A stretch of DNA of 64,000 bases from Flammeovirgaceae bacterium (lineage in GTDB: Bacteria; Bacteroidota; Bacteroidia; Cytophagales; Cyclobacteriaceae). The DNA lies in the NCBI GenBank assembly GCA_016709845.1, contig JADJMA010000026.1, forward strand, positions 36,264-100,263, given 5' to 3'. A program made the translations under genes and the position numbers. Shown one piece after another: positions 36,920 to 47,077 of the stretch (position 1 is the stretch's first letter; the number at the start of each line of letters is the position of its first letter). The notes under the pieces were generated by a model. It was not told the DNA's origin. It was given only the letters and a program-made list of their open reading frames with translations, and made no database searches.

Positions 36920-37216
36920 TTACCTGCTTAGGTGAGCAATACACTTATCGATTTCGCGGATATACTCGTCTACTTTCCTTTTCAACTCCGAAACACCTCC
37001 GTCTTCCGGGTTTATATGGTCTACAATCTTAGTGATTTTAATCTGATTTTTAAAATGATGAAGTTGCTCGTCTCGCTTTTTGAGATCCGTCTTCAATTCG
37101 TAATTCTCAAGTTTTATCCCCTTCAACTCGTCTTTTAATGACTTATGCTCATTCAACAACACCAACACCTTTCTTTCTAATCCACTGAGGCTTGATTTTA
37201 ATGCTTCCTGGTCCAT
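36920..37216 (-). CDS. Hypothetical coiled-coil protein upstream of zapA
   Basis: A 98-residue, mostly helical protein. The middle (about residues 14-60) is a strong heptad coiled coil rich in Leu, Lys and Glu, followed by a short acidic loop and another helix ending in CIAHLSR. No signal peptide or membrane segment. Genes in this position next to zapA are conserved in Bacteroidota and could act in cell division, which is inferred from position. I do not recognise a named family. Confidence 0.7.
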   Translation of the reverse strand: MDQEALKSSLSGLERKVLVLLNEHKSLKDELKGIKLENYELKTDLKKRDEQLHHFKNQIKITKIVDHINPEDGGVSELKRKVDEYIREIDKCIAHLSR

Positions 37217-37309
37217 ACGTTAATTAAAATTTTTAGGCACCGATATTATTGAAAAATCCGTTTTGTGGGCAACTTGGCAACACAAGCGGATAAACTTAAG
37301 ACAATCAAT

Positions 37310-39733
37310 TTATTTTCGAATAACAGCGCCCATGTTTCCTTCAAAGGCACTCATCAGTCGGGTCATCACTTTATCAATTTCTTCATCGGTGAGGGTTTTG
37401 TTTTCATCCAGTAAGGTAAAACCAAGCGCGTATGCTTTTTTGCCTTGCGGGATTTTATCGCCCTCGTAAACGTCAAAAGCAATAATTTCTTTAATCAGTT
37501 TTTTCTCTGTGTTAACAACAAGTGCACGAATTTCGTCAAGGTTACCTGCTTATCAATACCAGCGAAAGATCGCGTCTTACTTCCGGAAACCGGGGCACTT
37601 CTTGTACAACGAACTTAGGGTTTGCCGACTTGAAAAGCAAGGCAGTGGATAGATCGGCATAAAAAACTTCCTGCTTGATACCAAAATCTTTGGTTAAAGC
37701 AGTTTTTACCTTCCCCAACTTGCCTATTTCTTTGGTGCCTTTCATCAGTTGCATGCCATAATCAAACAGCGGGTCATTCAGTGTTTCTTGCTTAAGGTTA
37801 CTGATTGATGATTTCTCGAGCACTTGCACTACCTGTTGTGCCAGATCAAAATAGGTGACTGGTCTGGATTTACCCTGCCAGTTTTCAGTTTCAAAATTGC
37901 CGGTTATATAAAGAGCCAGTCGCTCTTCTTCCTTGTAAACCTTTTTGTTTTCCTGATCAGTCTCGTCTTTCCAATAAATTTTACCAAACTCATAAAGCTT
38001 TAAGTCTTTCTGTTTTCGGTTAATGTTATATCCGCAAACTTCTAAACCCGTAAACAGCATAGTTTGACGTAAAATACCTTGCTCCTCGCTCAGTTTATTC
38101 AGTATCTCAACAGCAGAACCGTTAAGAGTCAGGTTATGCTTTTGCTGATAGGCACTGTTGGTTAATGAATTGGTAAGAATTTCATAAAAGCCATTGTCAA
38201 CCAATTGCGCTCCCAGGGTGCGCTTAAATTTGTTTATATCTTTTTCAGGAAACTCAGCCAGGTAATCAGTGCCCGCTATCTCTGTTAATTCAATATTATT
38301 AAAACCATAGATGCGCAAAATTTCTTCTACCACATCCGCTTCCTGACTAACGTCTACCCGATAAGGGGGAACCGACACAGTAAATTCACTTTCATTCTTG
38401 CTAACAACAGCAATCTCTAATCCTTCAAGAATACTGAAAACCTCTTGGCGGGGGATTGTTTTGCCAATTAATCGATTTATATTTTTGTCTTTAACGTCAA
38501 TCAGTCGATTTTCAACTTTTACAGGATAAACATCGACAACCTCAGAGGAGATTGAGCCACCGGCTATTTCTTTGATCAGTAAAGCGGCTCTTTTTAAAGC
38601 ATAAACTGTTAGGTTCGGATCCGTACCTCGTTCAAACCGAAAAGAGGCATCCGTTTTTAATTGATGATGCATCCCTGTTTTTCGAATGTAGTCTGCAGAA
38701 AAACAAGCACTCTCTAAAAAAATGTTTTTTGTTTTTGGTATAATACCCGATTTTATTCCGCCAAATACACCCGCAATACACATGGGCTCTTCGGCACTGC
38801 ATATCATTAAGTCGTGGGCAGCCAGCGTGCGCTCCTTGCCGTCAAGTGTTTTAAATTTCGTGCCAGCAGGCAGTGTTTTTACAATTACTTTTTTGCCTGA
38901 AACTTCATCGGCATCGAATGCGTGCAAAGGTTGGCCTGTTTCGTGCAAAACAAAATTGGTGATATCAACAATGTTATTGATAGGGCTAAACCAATACACT
39001 TGAGTCGGTTCTTGAGCCAGTCAGATTCACCAACCGTAACACCTGAGATGTGACTCCGAGTAACGCGGACACCCTTCTGTATTTTCTACTTCAACTGAAA
39101 TTTTTAGATCGTTATTATCGGCTTTGAATTTATCAACGGCAGGTAGTGTTAAGGGCACGCTTTTGCAGCTTTGATATCGCGCGCTACGCCAATATGCGAG
39201 GCAGCATCCGCGCGATTAGGTGTCAATCCGATTTCAAGTACATAGTCAGTCTCAATGTTAAAGAAGGTAGCTGCCGCAGTTCCATTGGGCACAACGGTAT
39301 CCAATACCATGATGCCCGCATGACTTTCACCCAATCCAATTTCATCCTCAGCGCAAATCATTCCTTCCGAAACTTCACCCCGAATCTTGGTAGCCTTAAT
39401 AGTAGTAAAGGGTTCGCCTTTGGTTGGGTGCACGGTTGATCCAGGCAACGCCACAACTACTTTTTGTCCGGCAGCAACATTGGATGCGCCACATATAATG
39501 GGTAATACTCGATCGCCAACCAGAACTGTGGTAATTGAAAGTTTATCAGCATTGAGATGTTTGGCACAGGTTAACACTTCACCAATCACTAATCCCTTAA
39601 GTCCGCCTTTTACCGTTTCAAATAGCTCAACACTTTCCACTTCTAAACCGGTACTGGTAAGCACATGGCCTATTTCTTCGGCCGTTTCCGGGATGTTGAT
39701 GTATTGTTTAAGCCATTGATAGGAAATCTTCAT
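37310..39733 (-). CDS. pheT: Phenylalanyl-tRNA synthetase beta subunit, frameshifted
   Basis: Reconstructed length is about 808 residues, normal for PheT, which with PheS charges tRNA-Phe. The N-terminus has the tRNA-binding OB domain (VIGEVLTCAKHLNADKL), then the B3/4 editing region, B5, and the C-terminal FDX-ACB domain ending FEGNMGAVIRK. Breaks occur near 37540 and at several places in 39000-39150 where the frame must be pieced together (ESDWLKNRL, VENTEGCPRYSG). PheT is essential, so real inactivation is very unlikely. Confidence 0.88.
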
Positions 39734-39753
39734 AGTTTAGAAAAATCAGAACT

Positions 39754-40427
39754 TCAAAAGTACGGGTTTCCGACCGCTTTTCTAAGCTCCGTTTCCTGAT
39801 AATCAAGGGCTATGGATGATAGTTTTTCTCTCGGCCAGAATTGGCACTTTAAAATATTTTCCCTTGGCGGGAAAGGGCAGGAGTAAGTATCGTTATAAGC
39901 ACAATAGGGATTGTAGGACAGATTAAAATCAAGCATTACCGTTGAAGCGGCAGGCACTTTTTTTAAATCCAGGTAGCGTCCGGCACCGTATGTTTGATTG
40001 CCACTAGTTTCATCCGCGAAAGCGAGAAAAAGTTTGCCACGATTAGGACCCGTGTCCATTAATTCAAGAATGAGCAATTGATTTTCACTACCATCAAGAG
40101 AGAATTCAGCATAAGCATACTCCAGATAATTTTGTTCCTTACCATCACTGGTGGAAAGCAGGACTACTTTCTTGCTTTCAATAGCCCGAAGTTTTGCTTT
40201 GATTCGATATTTCTGATCAATTGGAAAATACTGAAGTTCCGTAAAGGGGATGTTATCTTTTGTAAAAGGAGAAGCATCATCCTTTTCATAAACACTTCCT
40301 TCTCACTTCGCTCTTTTTGAATGGCGGCATTATAATCCTCCTCATTTGATCCGCCCTGCAACGAATAGATTACGAATGCGGCAACAGCAATAATGATTAT
40401 AACAGGAACGAGGCGAGAACTCTTCAT
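39754..40427 (-). CDS. DUF1684-family protein, frameshifted
   Basis: About 224 residues. An N-terminal membrane segment (LVPVIIIIAVAAFVIYSL) suggests an anchor. The conserved C-terminal part shows TSGNQTYGAGRYLDL, LDFNLSYNPYCAYNDTYSCPFPPREN and ending LRKAVGNPYF, the hallmarks of DUF1684. The function is unknown. The break is near 40285 between KERSEKEVFMK and DDASPFTK. It overlaps the serine-hydrolase stop by 1 base (40427), so the two are coupled. Confidence 0.75.
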
Positions 40428-41749
40428 TAATTATTATAAACAGGAGTAAACAAGTTGGTGTTGTTGACAAGAATAAGTTTGTTGCGATTTTCCCAATATT
40501 CAATGGAATCGGCTTTTTGTGTGAATCGTTTAAAAAATTCGGGAATAGAAAGATCTGAGAGACTTCCCGGAGAATTGGTGAGCACACATATAGCCAGGTG
40601 ATTTTTGCGATCAATGGCCACTTCGCTGCGATACCCATTTACATACCCGCCATGATACTCCAGCGTATCGTCTTTAAAGTTTATCACGCGCCAACCCAGC
40701 GCATAGTAAGAGGCCCGTGGACGTTTCCATCGCCAGAAATTTCGATTTTTTGAAATCGCTTTCACCTGCGGCTCAAAAATTTGATTCAGTGTGGAATCTG
40801 ACATCAATGCTTCTGAACCATTTAGCAAAGCGCGTAACCATAAAGCCATATCGGTAATACTTGCATTGACACCACCCGCGGGGGCCGAGTTATAATAAGT
40901 ATCGGATATGGGCACGGTAACCCAATGCTTTCGCGAGAAGTAATGCGGATGAGCTACGTTGCCGTGTTGCATAATAGCATTATACGAAGCTGAACTGTTG
41001 CGCATGCCAAGAGGCTTAAATACATACTGGGTAAGTGCTTCTTCAAAGGATTCATGCGAAGCGTTTTCAACTACTTTTTGGATTAAACTATACCCTACAT
41101 TCTGATAACTATAGATTTTTCCTGGCTCGGTTACATCTACCTCTCTCAGATATTTTAGTAAGGTATCAAGGGGAAGGTGTTCCTCAATCATGTTGGTGAA
41201 AGCGTGATACGGAAGACCGGTTGTTTGAGATAAAACATTCCGAATAGTAAGTTGTTGGGTATACTCTTTCGATTTTAATTCAAATTCCGGAAAGTATTTG
41301 ATTACCGGATCATCCCAATTGATAAGATGATGACTTACCAACGTGCCTGCCAGTACGGAAGTCATGCACTTGGATACGGAGCCAAGTCGAAATACAGTAT
41401 TCACGTCAATAGAATCTGTTGTTCCGGTTTGTTTTAAACCGAACCCTTTTAAAAATATGATCGAGGTGTCACGAACAATGGCGACAGCGGCTCCTGGGGC
41501 CATGCCTTTTTTAATGGCGTTCTCAATGAACTCTCCGTACGCTGACGCAACCTCTTGCATGTATGGGTTTGGATCAGGAAGGGCAGTGAGTATTCTTTCT
41601 GAATCAGAATTTAATACCGGATGAGAAACCAAGGTGGTGTCGGGTTCAAATTTTGAGAGAACAACCCTATCATCTTCTGGAGTCGAATACACGAATGCAA
41701 CCAGGAGAACCATCAACACAACAAAAAAAATCGCGAACCCTGCCTTCAT
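40427..41749 (-). CDS. Serine hydrolase (beta-lactamase/DD-peptidase family)
   Basis: A 440-residue exported protein with an N-terminal membrane anchor or signal. It is in the penicillin-binding/class C beta-lactamase-like family (peptidase S12): SxxK is SVSK in FRLGSVSKCMTS (about residue 125), the YxN motif is YQN in YSYQNVGYS (about 219), and the third motif is HGGYVNG (about 370). It probably cleaves a peptide or ester in the periplasm. The gene starts 7 bases from the radC stop. Substrate cannot be set from sequence. Confidence 0.85.
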   Translation of the reverse strand: MKAGFAIFFVVLMVLLVAFVYSTPEDDRVVLSKFEPDTTLVSHPVLNSDSERILTALPDPNPYMQEVASAYGEFIENAIKKGMAPGAAVAIVRDTSIIFLKGFGLKQTGTTDSIDVNTVFRLGSVSKCMTSVLAGTLVSHHLINWDDPVIKYFPEFELKSKEYTQQLTIRNVLSQTTGLPYHAFTNMIEEHLPLDTLLKYLREVDVTEPGKIYSYQNVGYSLIQKVVENASHESFEEALTQYVFKPLGMRNSSASYNAIMQHGNVAHPHYFSRKHWVTVPISDTYYNSAPAGGVNASITDMALWLRALLNGSEALMSDSTLNQIFEPQVKAISKNRNFWRWKRPRASYYALGWRVINFKDDTLEYHGGYVNGYRSEVAIDRKNHLAICVLTNSPGSLSDLSIPEFFKRFTQKADSIEYWENRNKLILVNNTNLFTPVYNN

Positions 41750-41756
41750 TATTGGT

Positions 41757-42457
41757 TTAAATCAGCCCTTCGTCTGCAAAGCTAAAGTATTTCTGGTTAC
41801 TAATGATCAGATGATCAAGCAACTGGATTTCCAGAAACCTGCCGGCTTCTTTTAGTTTTTTGGTTAAGTCAATATCGGTTTGGCTCGCCATCATGTTACC
41901 CGATTGATGATTATGCGCTACAATAACACCGCTGGCCAGGTCTTCCAACGCCAGTTTATAAATAATTTTTGGATCGGCTACGGTACCAGAAACTCCGCCT
42001 TCGCTAATTCTTTTTTCTTCACTACCCGGTTTGCTCTATTTAAGAGCAGCACCCAAAACTCTTCATGCGGTAAATCCATAAAGTCACCTTTCAACAAATC
42101 AAACGCATCTTTCGAGCTGTTTATTTTAGGCTTTTCTTCAGGATCTTGTTCTTTTCGCCTTCGGCCCAATTCAATGCCGCTACAATGGTAATTGCTTCTT
42201 CGCCAATGCCTTTTATTTTTGTCAAATCTTTAACGGTTAGCCGGGCCACCTCTTTAAAGAGTTGTTTCCGGATTAGCAAACTTTTTAGCTAACTCCACAG
42301 CACTTGTCTTAGCGGTTCCCGAACCAATCAATATTGCGATTAGCTCGGCTTCTGTAAGGGCAGATGTTCCTTTTAACAAAAGTTTTTCGCGAGGCCGGTC
42401 TTCGGTTTTTTGTTTAATTTTTACTAAATAAAAAGTGTATTTTAAGAACAAGGCCAA
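41757..42457 (-). CDS. radC: RadC-family JAB-domain protein, frameshifted
   Basis: About 233 residues. The N-terminal helix-hairpin-helix part has EDRPREKLLLKG and GIGEEAIT. The C-terminal JAB/MPN domain has SGTVADPKIIYKLAL-type and VAHNHQSGN. The canonical JAMM motif is HNHPSG, here with Gln for Pro (CAA at about 41914). Breaks are near 42255 and 42160 and near 41980. The start is uncertain; the TTG at 42457 is used only because no better codon is visible. RadC function in Bacteroidota is unsettled. Confidence 0.8.
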
Positions 42458-42659
42458 AGAAGCTGGAGACCAGTCTTTGATATTCAGGTTTTACTATTTT
42501 CGTAGCAATTCAGCATTTCCAGAAGGTAATAAATTTCTTTAAAGTGAAACCGAATTGCTTATCCAAACTAAAAAATTAGAGGGCATTAATTAATGAAAAA
42601 TGTTAACGATTTTGGCTTTGCCAAATTGCGTGTGGTTTAGCGAAGATTTTCCCCATAAA

Positions 42660-42693
42660 AAAACCCTCTCCGGCAAAAGCCAGAGAGGGAAAA
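42660..42693 (-). terminator. Rho-independent terminator of rpsT
   Basis: Stem CCCTCTCCGGC / GCCAGAGAGGG (42664-42689, one mismatch) with AAAA loop. Read on the minus strand it is followed by seven T. It lies 23 bases past the rpsT stop. Confidence 0.85.
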
Positions 42694-42711
42694 ATAAAAT
42701 TTTGATTATAA

Positions 42712-42966
42712 TCAGGCTAACGCATTAACGCGCTTTGCCAATTGCGATTTCTGGTTTGCTGCTTTTTTCCAATGAATAACATTCTTCTTTGCCAATTTAT
42801 CGATCATAGAAGAAACTTCCTTCAATAGAGCCTGTGCGTCATCTTTTTTAGTGGTAGCCACTAATTTTTTGACTTGCGTACGGGTTGTTTTAGCCTGATA
42901 GCGATTTCTTAGACGTTTTGTCTCATTCGCTCTGATTCTTTTCTCTGCTGATTTGTGATTTGCCAT
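42712..42966 (-). CDS. rpsT: 30S ribosomal protein S20
   Basis: An 84-residue basic protein beginning MANHKSAEKRIRANETKR, the classic S20 start, with KKLVATTKKDDAQALL and ending QLAKRVNALA. It binds 16S rRNA in the body of the small subunit. An upstream in-frame ATG at 43032 is rejected because the S20 sequence begins here. It has its own terminator and stands between radC and the M1 peptidase gene. Confidence 0.95.
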   Translation of the reverse strand: MANHKSAEKRIRANETKRLRNRYQAKTTRTQVKKLVATTKKDDAQALLKEVSSMIDKLAKKNVIHWKKAANQKSQLAKRVNALA

Positions 42967-43028
42967 AATGCTTTTTTCAAACGGACTGCAAAAATAAGGG
43001 CTAACAGCTGATTTGCAAGGTATTTTTC

Positions 43029-44564
43029 TCATTTCTTTTGAATAGTTCCTTCATAAAGAAGCCAGGTTTCAGGATCTAAAACTGCCTCTATAGGCTCCAA
43101 TGCGGTTTTACCGTAAATTTTGATTGTTGACCATCAATTTGAACAGATTTAATTTCCTTATTTCCATCCGCACCAATAAACGCTATTTGCAATGGGAATT
43201 GAAGAAAGCGCCTTTCTGAACTTGTTTTACATCAATTGTGACTTCCTTAAGTTTTGCATTGTAGCTCCAGCTACCCGAAAGGTTGGGGTGCCCGCCCGTA
43301 TAAAGCCATTGATGAAAGAAAAGCGATAGGTCTTTACCGGATGCTTCCTCCATTATTCTTTTAAAATCGGAGGTCATGGCATTACTGTTTTGGTAGGTAG
43401 CGTAATACGTTCTGATTCCCTTCCAAAAATCTACATCACCTACTTCATGGCGCAACATGTGCAGCACCCAGCCGGCTTTTTGATAGGTATTAGTACTAAG
43501 CACTTTATTAATATCCATGATGGTGGTATCCACAATGGGTGCCTGATTCTTTTTGTAGAACTGGATGATCTCTTGTCTGTCTTTCTTTTCTTCTTCCACC
43601 AGGCGATCGTGGCCATAAGCGTATTCCAGGTATAAACTTGTAAAGTAGGTGGCAAATCCTTCACTTAGCCAGGCATGATGCCAATCGTTTTCTGTTGCGG
43701 AGTTCCCAAACCATTGGTGTGCTTCTTCATGCGTAATCAACGATTCGTGATCTCCTTTTCCCGTTACTGAATTTTCGAAATAAAAAATGGTGTTGGCATT
43801 TTCCAGTCCGCCCCAGCGAGTTTTAGATTGTACGTTGGCTAATTTTTTATAAGAGTATGGGCCTATGTGATGATGGAAATAATCCAATATTTTTATAGCT
43901 ACCGCATAATCATAAAAACCTTCGGCCCTGTTTTGTGGATAGACCCAACTCTCTATCGGAATGTCATCAACTTTGCCCACATACTGAACCGCAAAACGCG
44001 CGATACCTGCTACCATTACCTTAACGGGAATAGGCACTTCTTCATGCCAATGAGTGAGTTTACGATTAGCATCCAAAAAGCTTTCTTCAACTTTTATTCC
44101 ATTGGCCACTACCGAATAATGCAACGGAGCGATGATAATAAAAGTGTCGCCAAAGAAACCGCGATCACCAAATTTATTTTTGCCAATAATGAGGCCATCT
44201 TGCGGAATGCCGCTATAATTAATTTCAAAGGTTATGGTCTCATTTTCCTTAGCGGGATTAGTGAGGGTTATTTTTATTCGATTAGAGGAATGATTGAAGG
44301 TCAACTTTTTCCATCGATCAGAACAGAACTTACACTCATTCCTTTACCGGATTTGTCTTTGCTGGTTAAGTCAAGCTCAAACTCCGTTGTTGGCTTTTTA
44401 AATTTGATAGTTGCAAAAGCTTTCCCGGCAATAACGTCTGTAGAATCATTTACCTCTAATTGAAAAGTGTACTGCTGAACATCGATAGCTGGGTTTCTTT
44501 TATAAGGATCGGTGGCTCCGCTATAGAAACTGATAAAAAGGAAAAGAATGAAAATCTTCTTCAT
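43029..44564 (-). CDS. M1-family metallopeptidase, frameshifted
   Basis: About 512 residues with a signal peptide (FILFLFISFYSGAT). The zinc motif is HEEAHQWFGN (HExxH form) with the third ligand Glu in WLSEGFATYF, and GGLENANTIFY corresponds to the exopeptidase GAMEN motif. The C-terminal part is short relative to E. coli PepN. Breaks lie near 44303 (AAAAA where six is expected) and near 43200. It is expected to remove N-terminal residues from peptides in the periplasm or outside. It diverges from the nuclease-like gene, sharing about 30 bases of intergenic space. Confidence 0.85.
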
Positions 44565-44594
44565 GATTTGTAACTTTAGTTGGTAAGGTAACGC

Positions 44595-45562
44595 ATGAAA
44601 GTAATTCCTAAAATAGTTTTGGTAGGAGCGGGGCTGCTGTTTTGCAGTTGGGGATTCTTTGCGCATCGAAAAATTAATCAATTGGCCGTGTATACGCTTC
44701 CTTCCCCCATGGCTGGATTTTACAAGAAGAATATTCAATATCTGTCTGAGGCAGCGGTAAACCCCGATCGCAGGCGCTATGCCGTAGCCGAAGAAGGAGC
44801 ACGTCATTTTATAGATCTGGATGATTATGGCGATAGCGCGATTTATAAACTACCCCGTTACTGGCGCGAGGCTGTTGAAAAATTCGGTGAGGATTCCCTT
44901 CAAGCCAGAGGGATTGTGCCGTGGCACATATATCGAATGTATTTTCAACTGAAGGAAGCATTTCTCTTAAAAGATCCTGAAAGAAATCATCAGAGTCTCA
45001 GTGACCTCGGTCATTATGTGGCCGATGCGCACGTGCCGTTACATACAACAAAAAATTACGATGGTCAGCTTACCGGGCAAACAGGTATTCATGGATTTTG
45101 GGAATCGCGATTACCGGAATTATATTTTGACGAGTATGATTTTTTTGTGGGGCCAGCCACGTATTTGCCCAATGTGCAACTGGCCGCCTGGGAAATGGTC
45201 AGGCAATCCAACATCGCAGTAGATTCTGTTTTGCGATTTGAAAAGAACTTTCTGAAGCCGTTGGTGAAAACAAATTTAACTTTGAGACAAAGGGTAAGCA
45301 GACGGTGAAAGTGTATTCGCAAGAATATTCCTATAAATATCATCAAATGCTTTCGGGCATGGTGGAGCGAATGTTTCGCAACAGCATAAAAAGTGTTGGC
45401 GATGTCTGGTACACCGCGTGGGTAGATGCTGGCCAGCCCGATTTAAAATCATTAATAAATTATAAACCAACTGCTGAAGAATTGGAAGCAAGAAAAAAGG
45501 AATTGGCAGATTGGAAAGAGAAAAAAGTGCAAACGAGAGATCACGAGATCATTGAAAATTAA
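44595..45562 (+). CDS. S1/P1 nuclease-like or zinc-dependent phospholipase C family protein, frameshifted
   Basis: About 322 residues. After a short signal peptide the mature protein begins with Trp (SWGFFAHRKIN), the Zn-binding N-terminal Trp of the P1 nuclease/phospholipase C fold. His and Asp of the tri-zinc site appear in GHYVADAHVPLHTTKNYDGQ and HGFWESRLPE. The break is near 45265 (GENKFNFETKGK in the next frame). It is secreted and hydrolyses phosphodiesters in the family; nucleic acid or lipid as substrate is not resolved. Confidence 0.82.
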
Positions 45563-45594
45563 ATTTTCCGGTTTGTGTTTATTATTCACTTGGT

Positions 45595-45888
45595 TTAACT
45601 ATTGAGTAACTCCCGCACAATGGCGCTCCATTCTTCATCTAAACTTATTTTTTGGCATAGGACGACTTGCCCGTTTGTACCAATACTGCGCATTAAACTG
45701 ATCACCTTCTTTTCTGTGCAGGTAAGCATGAATCCAATCGCCATCTTTGTGTTTACATCTTGCGCGATCGTGTGAGCCTTTTCCCAATCTCCTTTCGCAT
45801 CATACCATAAGGCTTCCAGTAATGCAGAAACTTTGGGTGGTGAAGAATTAGTTAATGTTTGCTTGAATTCTGCGAGAGTCACGAACAA
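45595..45888 (-). CDS. Conserved hypothetical protein (DWIHAYLHRKEGD type), frameshifted
   Basis: About 97 residues. Repairing two A-run indels gives KGDWEKAHTIAQDVNTKDG then DWIHAYLHRKEGDQFNAQYW and YKRASRPMP, before EEWSAIVRELLNS. I recall this small family from Cytophagia and Sphingobacteria, where the function is unknown. The His-Arg-Lys-Glu-Gly-Asp core is the most conserved part. It starts 4 bases before the SRPBCC gene ends, so the two are likely co-transcribed. Confidence 0.65.
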   Translation of the reverse strand: MFVTLAEFKQTLTNSSPPKVSALLEALWYDAKGDWEKAHTIAQDVNTKMAIGFMLTCTEKKVISLMRSIGTNGQVVLCQKISLDEEWSAIVRELLNS

Positions 45889-45892
45889 ATAA

Positions 45893-46417
45893 TTATTTAG
45901 GTTTTGCCTCTGCTATGGCTTTAATCTTTTCTCCAGCATAATCAAACGACTTTTCAATTTCACCTTTCATAAACACATTGATCCATCGTCCAATAGGGTT
46001 CATCCCTTGATCGGCATAGAAATTGAAATTTAATTTTGTGTTGCCATTCTCTGATTCAACGGTGTATAAACCCGAAGTCGGATTTCCGCCAAAGTTCATG
46101 GTAAGGGCTACGGATTTATCAGGAACACTTTCAGATATAGTCAGGTTGCCTTTATCCAATACAGGTCCTTCCCAACTGTACGAGGCTCCCGTTCCAACGG
46201 TCTTCTCACCATATACTATTTGCATCTTTGGATCCAGCGTATTCCAATATTGCCAGTCTTCCCATCGCTTCAAATCATTAATTTCTTCAAAAACGGCACT
46301 AACGGGTGCGTGTATAGAAACACTTTTTGAGATATGCAGCCTGGCTGGAAGTACAAAGCCAATTAATAGCAACAGGACAATAAGCCCGGCTATGGAAAAA
46401 AGAATTTTTTTGATCAT
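45893..46417 (-). CDS. SRPBCC-family protein (polyketide cyclase/START-like)
   Basis: A 174-residue protein with an N-terminal membrane segment (ILFSIAGLIVLLLLIGFVLPA) followed by a START-like/polyketide-cyclase fold: SVSIHAPVSAVFEEINDLKRWEDW, GTGASYSWEG, and a C-terminal helix. These domains bind hydrophobic ligands. The frame is intact. It is paired with the small hypothetical gene downstream. No specific ligand can be assigned. Confidence 0.8.
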   Translation of the reverse strand: MIKKILFSIAGLIVLLLLIGFVLPARLHISKSVSIHAPVSAVFEEINDLKRWEDWQYWNTLDPKMQIVYGEKTVGTGASYSWEGPVLDKGNLTISESVPDKSVALTMNFGGNPTSGLYTVESENGNTKLNFNFYADQGMNPIGRWINVFMKGEIEKSFDYAGEKIKAIAEAKPK

Positions 46418-46561
46418 CGGGTTTGGTGGTTATTCGTTTTGATTATCTGGAATTGGTGGTTTTTTAAAATCGAGACTGAATTTATTAAATTATTAATGAA
46501 CGTAAAAGATTGTAAGTGTGAGAAATATTCCTAAAATTAGTTGGCACTTAATTCGCTACCC

Positions 46562-47032
46562 ATGAATTTCTTTAATAACCCTAATCGCATTCCTGAGAGT
46601 TACGGTCTTAAGACAGCCGGTGGTTTGATAGCCTACTTTCTTCTAATGAGCGTGTTGGGCTTGGGTCATCACCATGATCTTCGCTATCTAAATGTCTTCA
46701 TTCAGGTAGTAGGTATTTATTTTGCATTGAAGAAATTCAAAAAGGCTCATGGAGGGCACATGAATTATTTCAGAGGCTTGGTTACAGGGGTGGCCACTGG
46801 GGCCATTGCTTCCGCTGTTCTTGCAATTTTTCTTTTTGTTTACATGTCCATTAATACCGCCTTTATGCAGGGCGTTATTGATAATGAACCCATGGGTAGA
46901 TACCTCAATCCTTACATCTCTTCTTTTGCGGTAGCCCTTGAAGGCTTTTTTTCAGGATTTCTATTCACGTTCATCATCATCAACTATGTAGATACTGATA
47001 ATGTGAATGACCCGGTGGGAGAAAGTAAATAA
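46562..47032 (+). CDS. DUF4199 membrane protein
   Basis: A 156-residue protein with four predicted membrane helices (LIAYFLLMSVLG, FIQVVGIYFALKKF, GVATGAIASAVLAIFLFVY and FSGFLFTFIIINY). The pattern and length match DUF4199, a family almost confined to Bacteroidota with no known function. I use the ATG at 46562 over one 21 bases upstream because the protein then begins MNFFNNPNRIPESYGL. The frame is intact and the gene stands alone. Confidence 0.75.
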   Translation: MNFFNNPNRIPESYGLKTAGGLIAYFLLMSVLGLGHHHDLRYLNVFIQVVGIYFALKKFKKAHGGHMNYFRGLVTGVATGAIASAVLAIFLFVYMSINTAFMQGVIDNEPMGRYLNPYISSFAVALEGFFSGFLFTFIIINYVDTDNVNDPVGESK

Positions 47033-47077
47033 TTTATTGTTTGCAATTAGATAATGGCATACGCCCTAATCAAAAGG

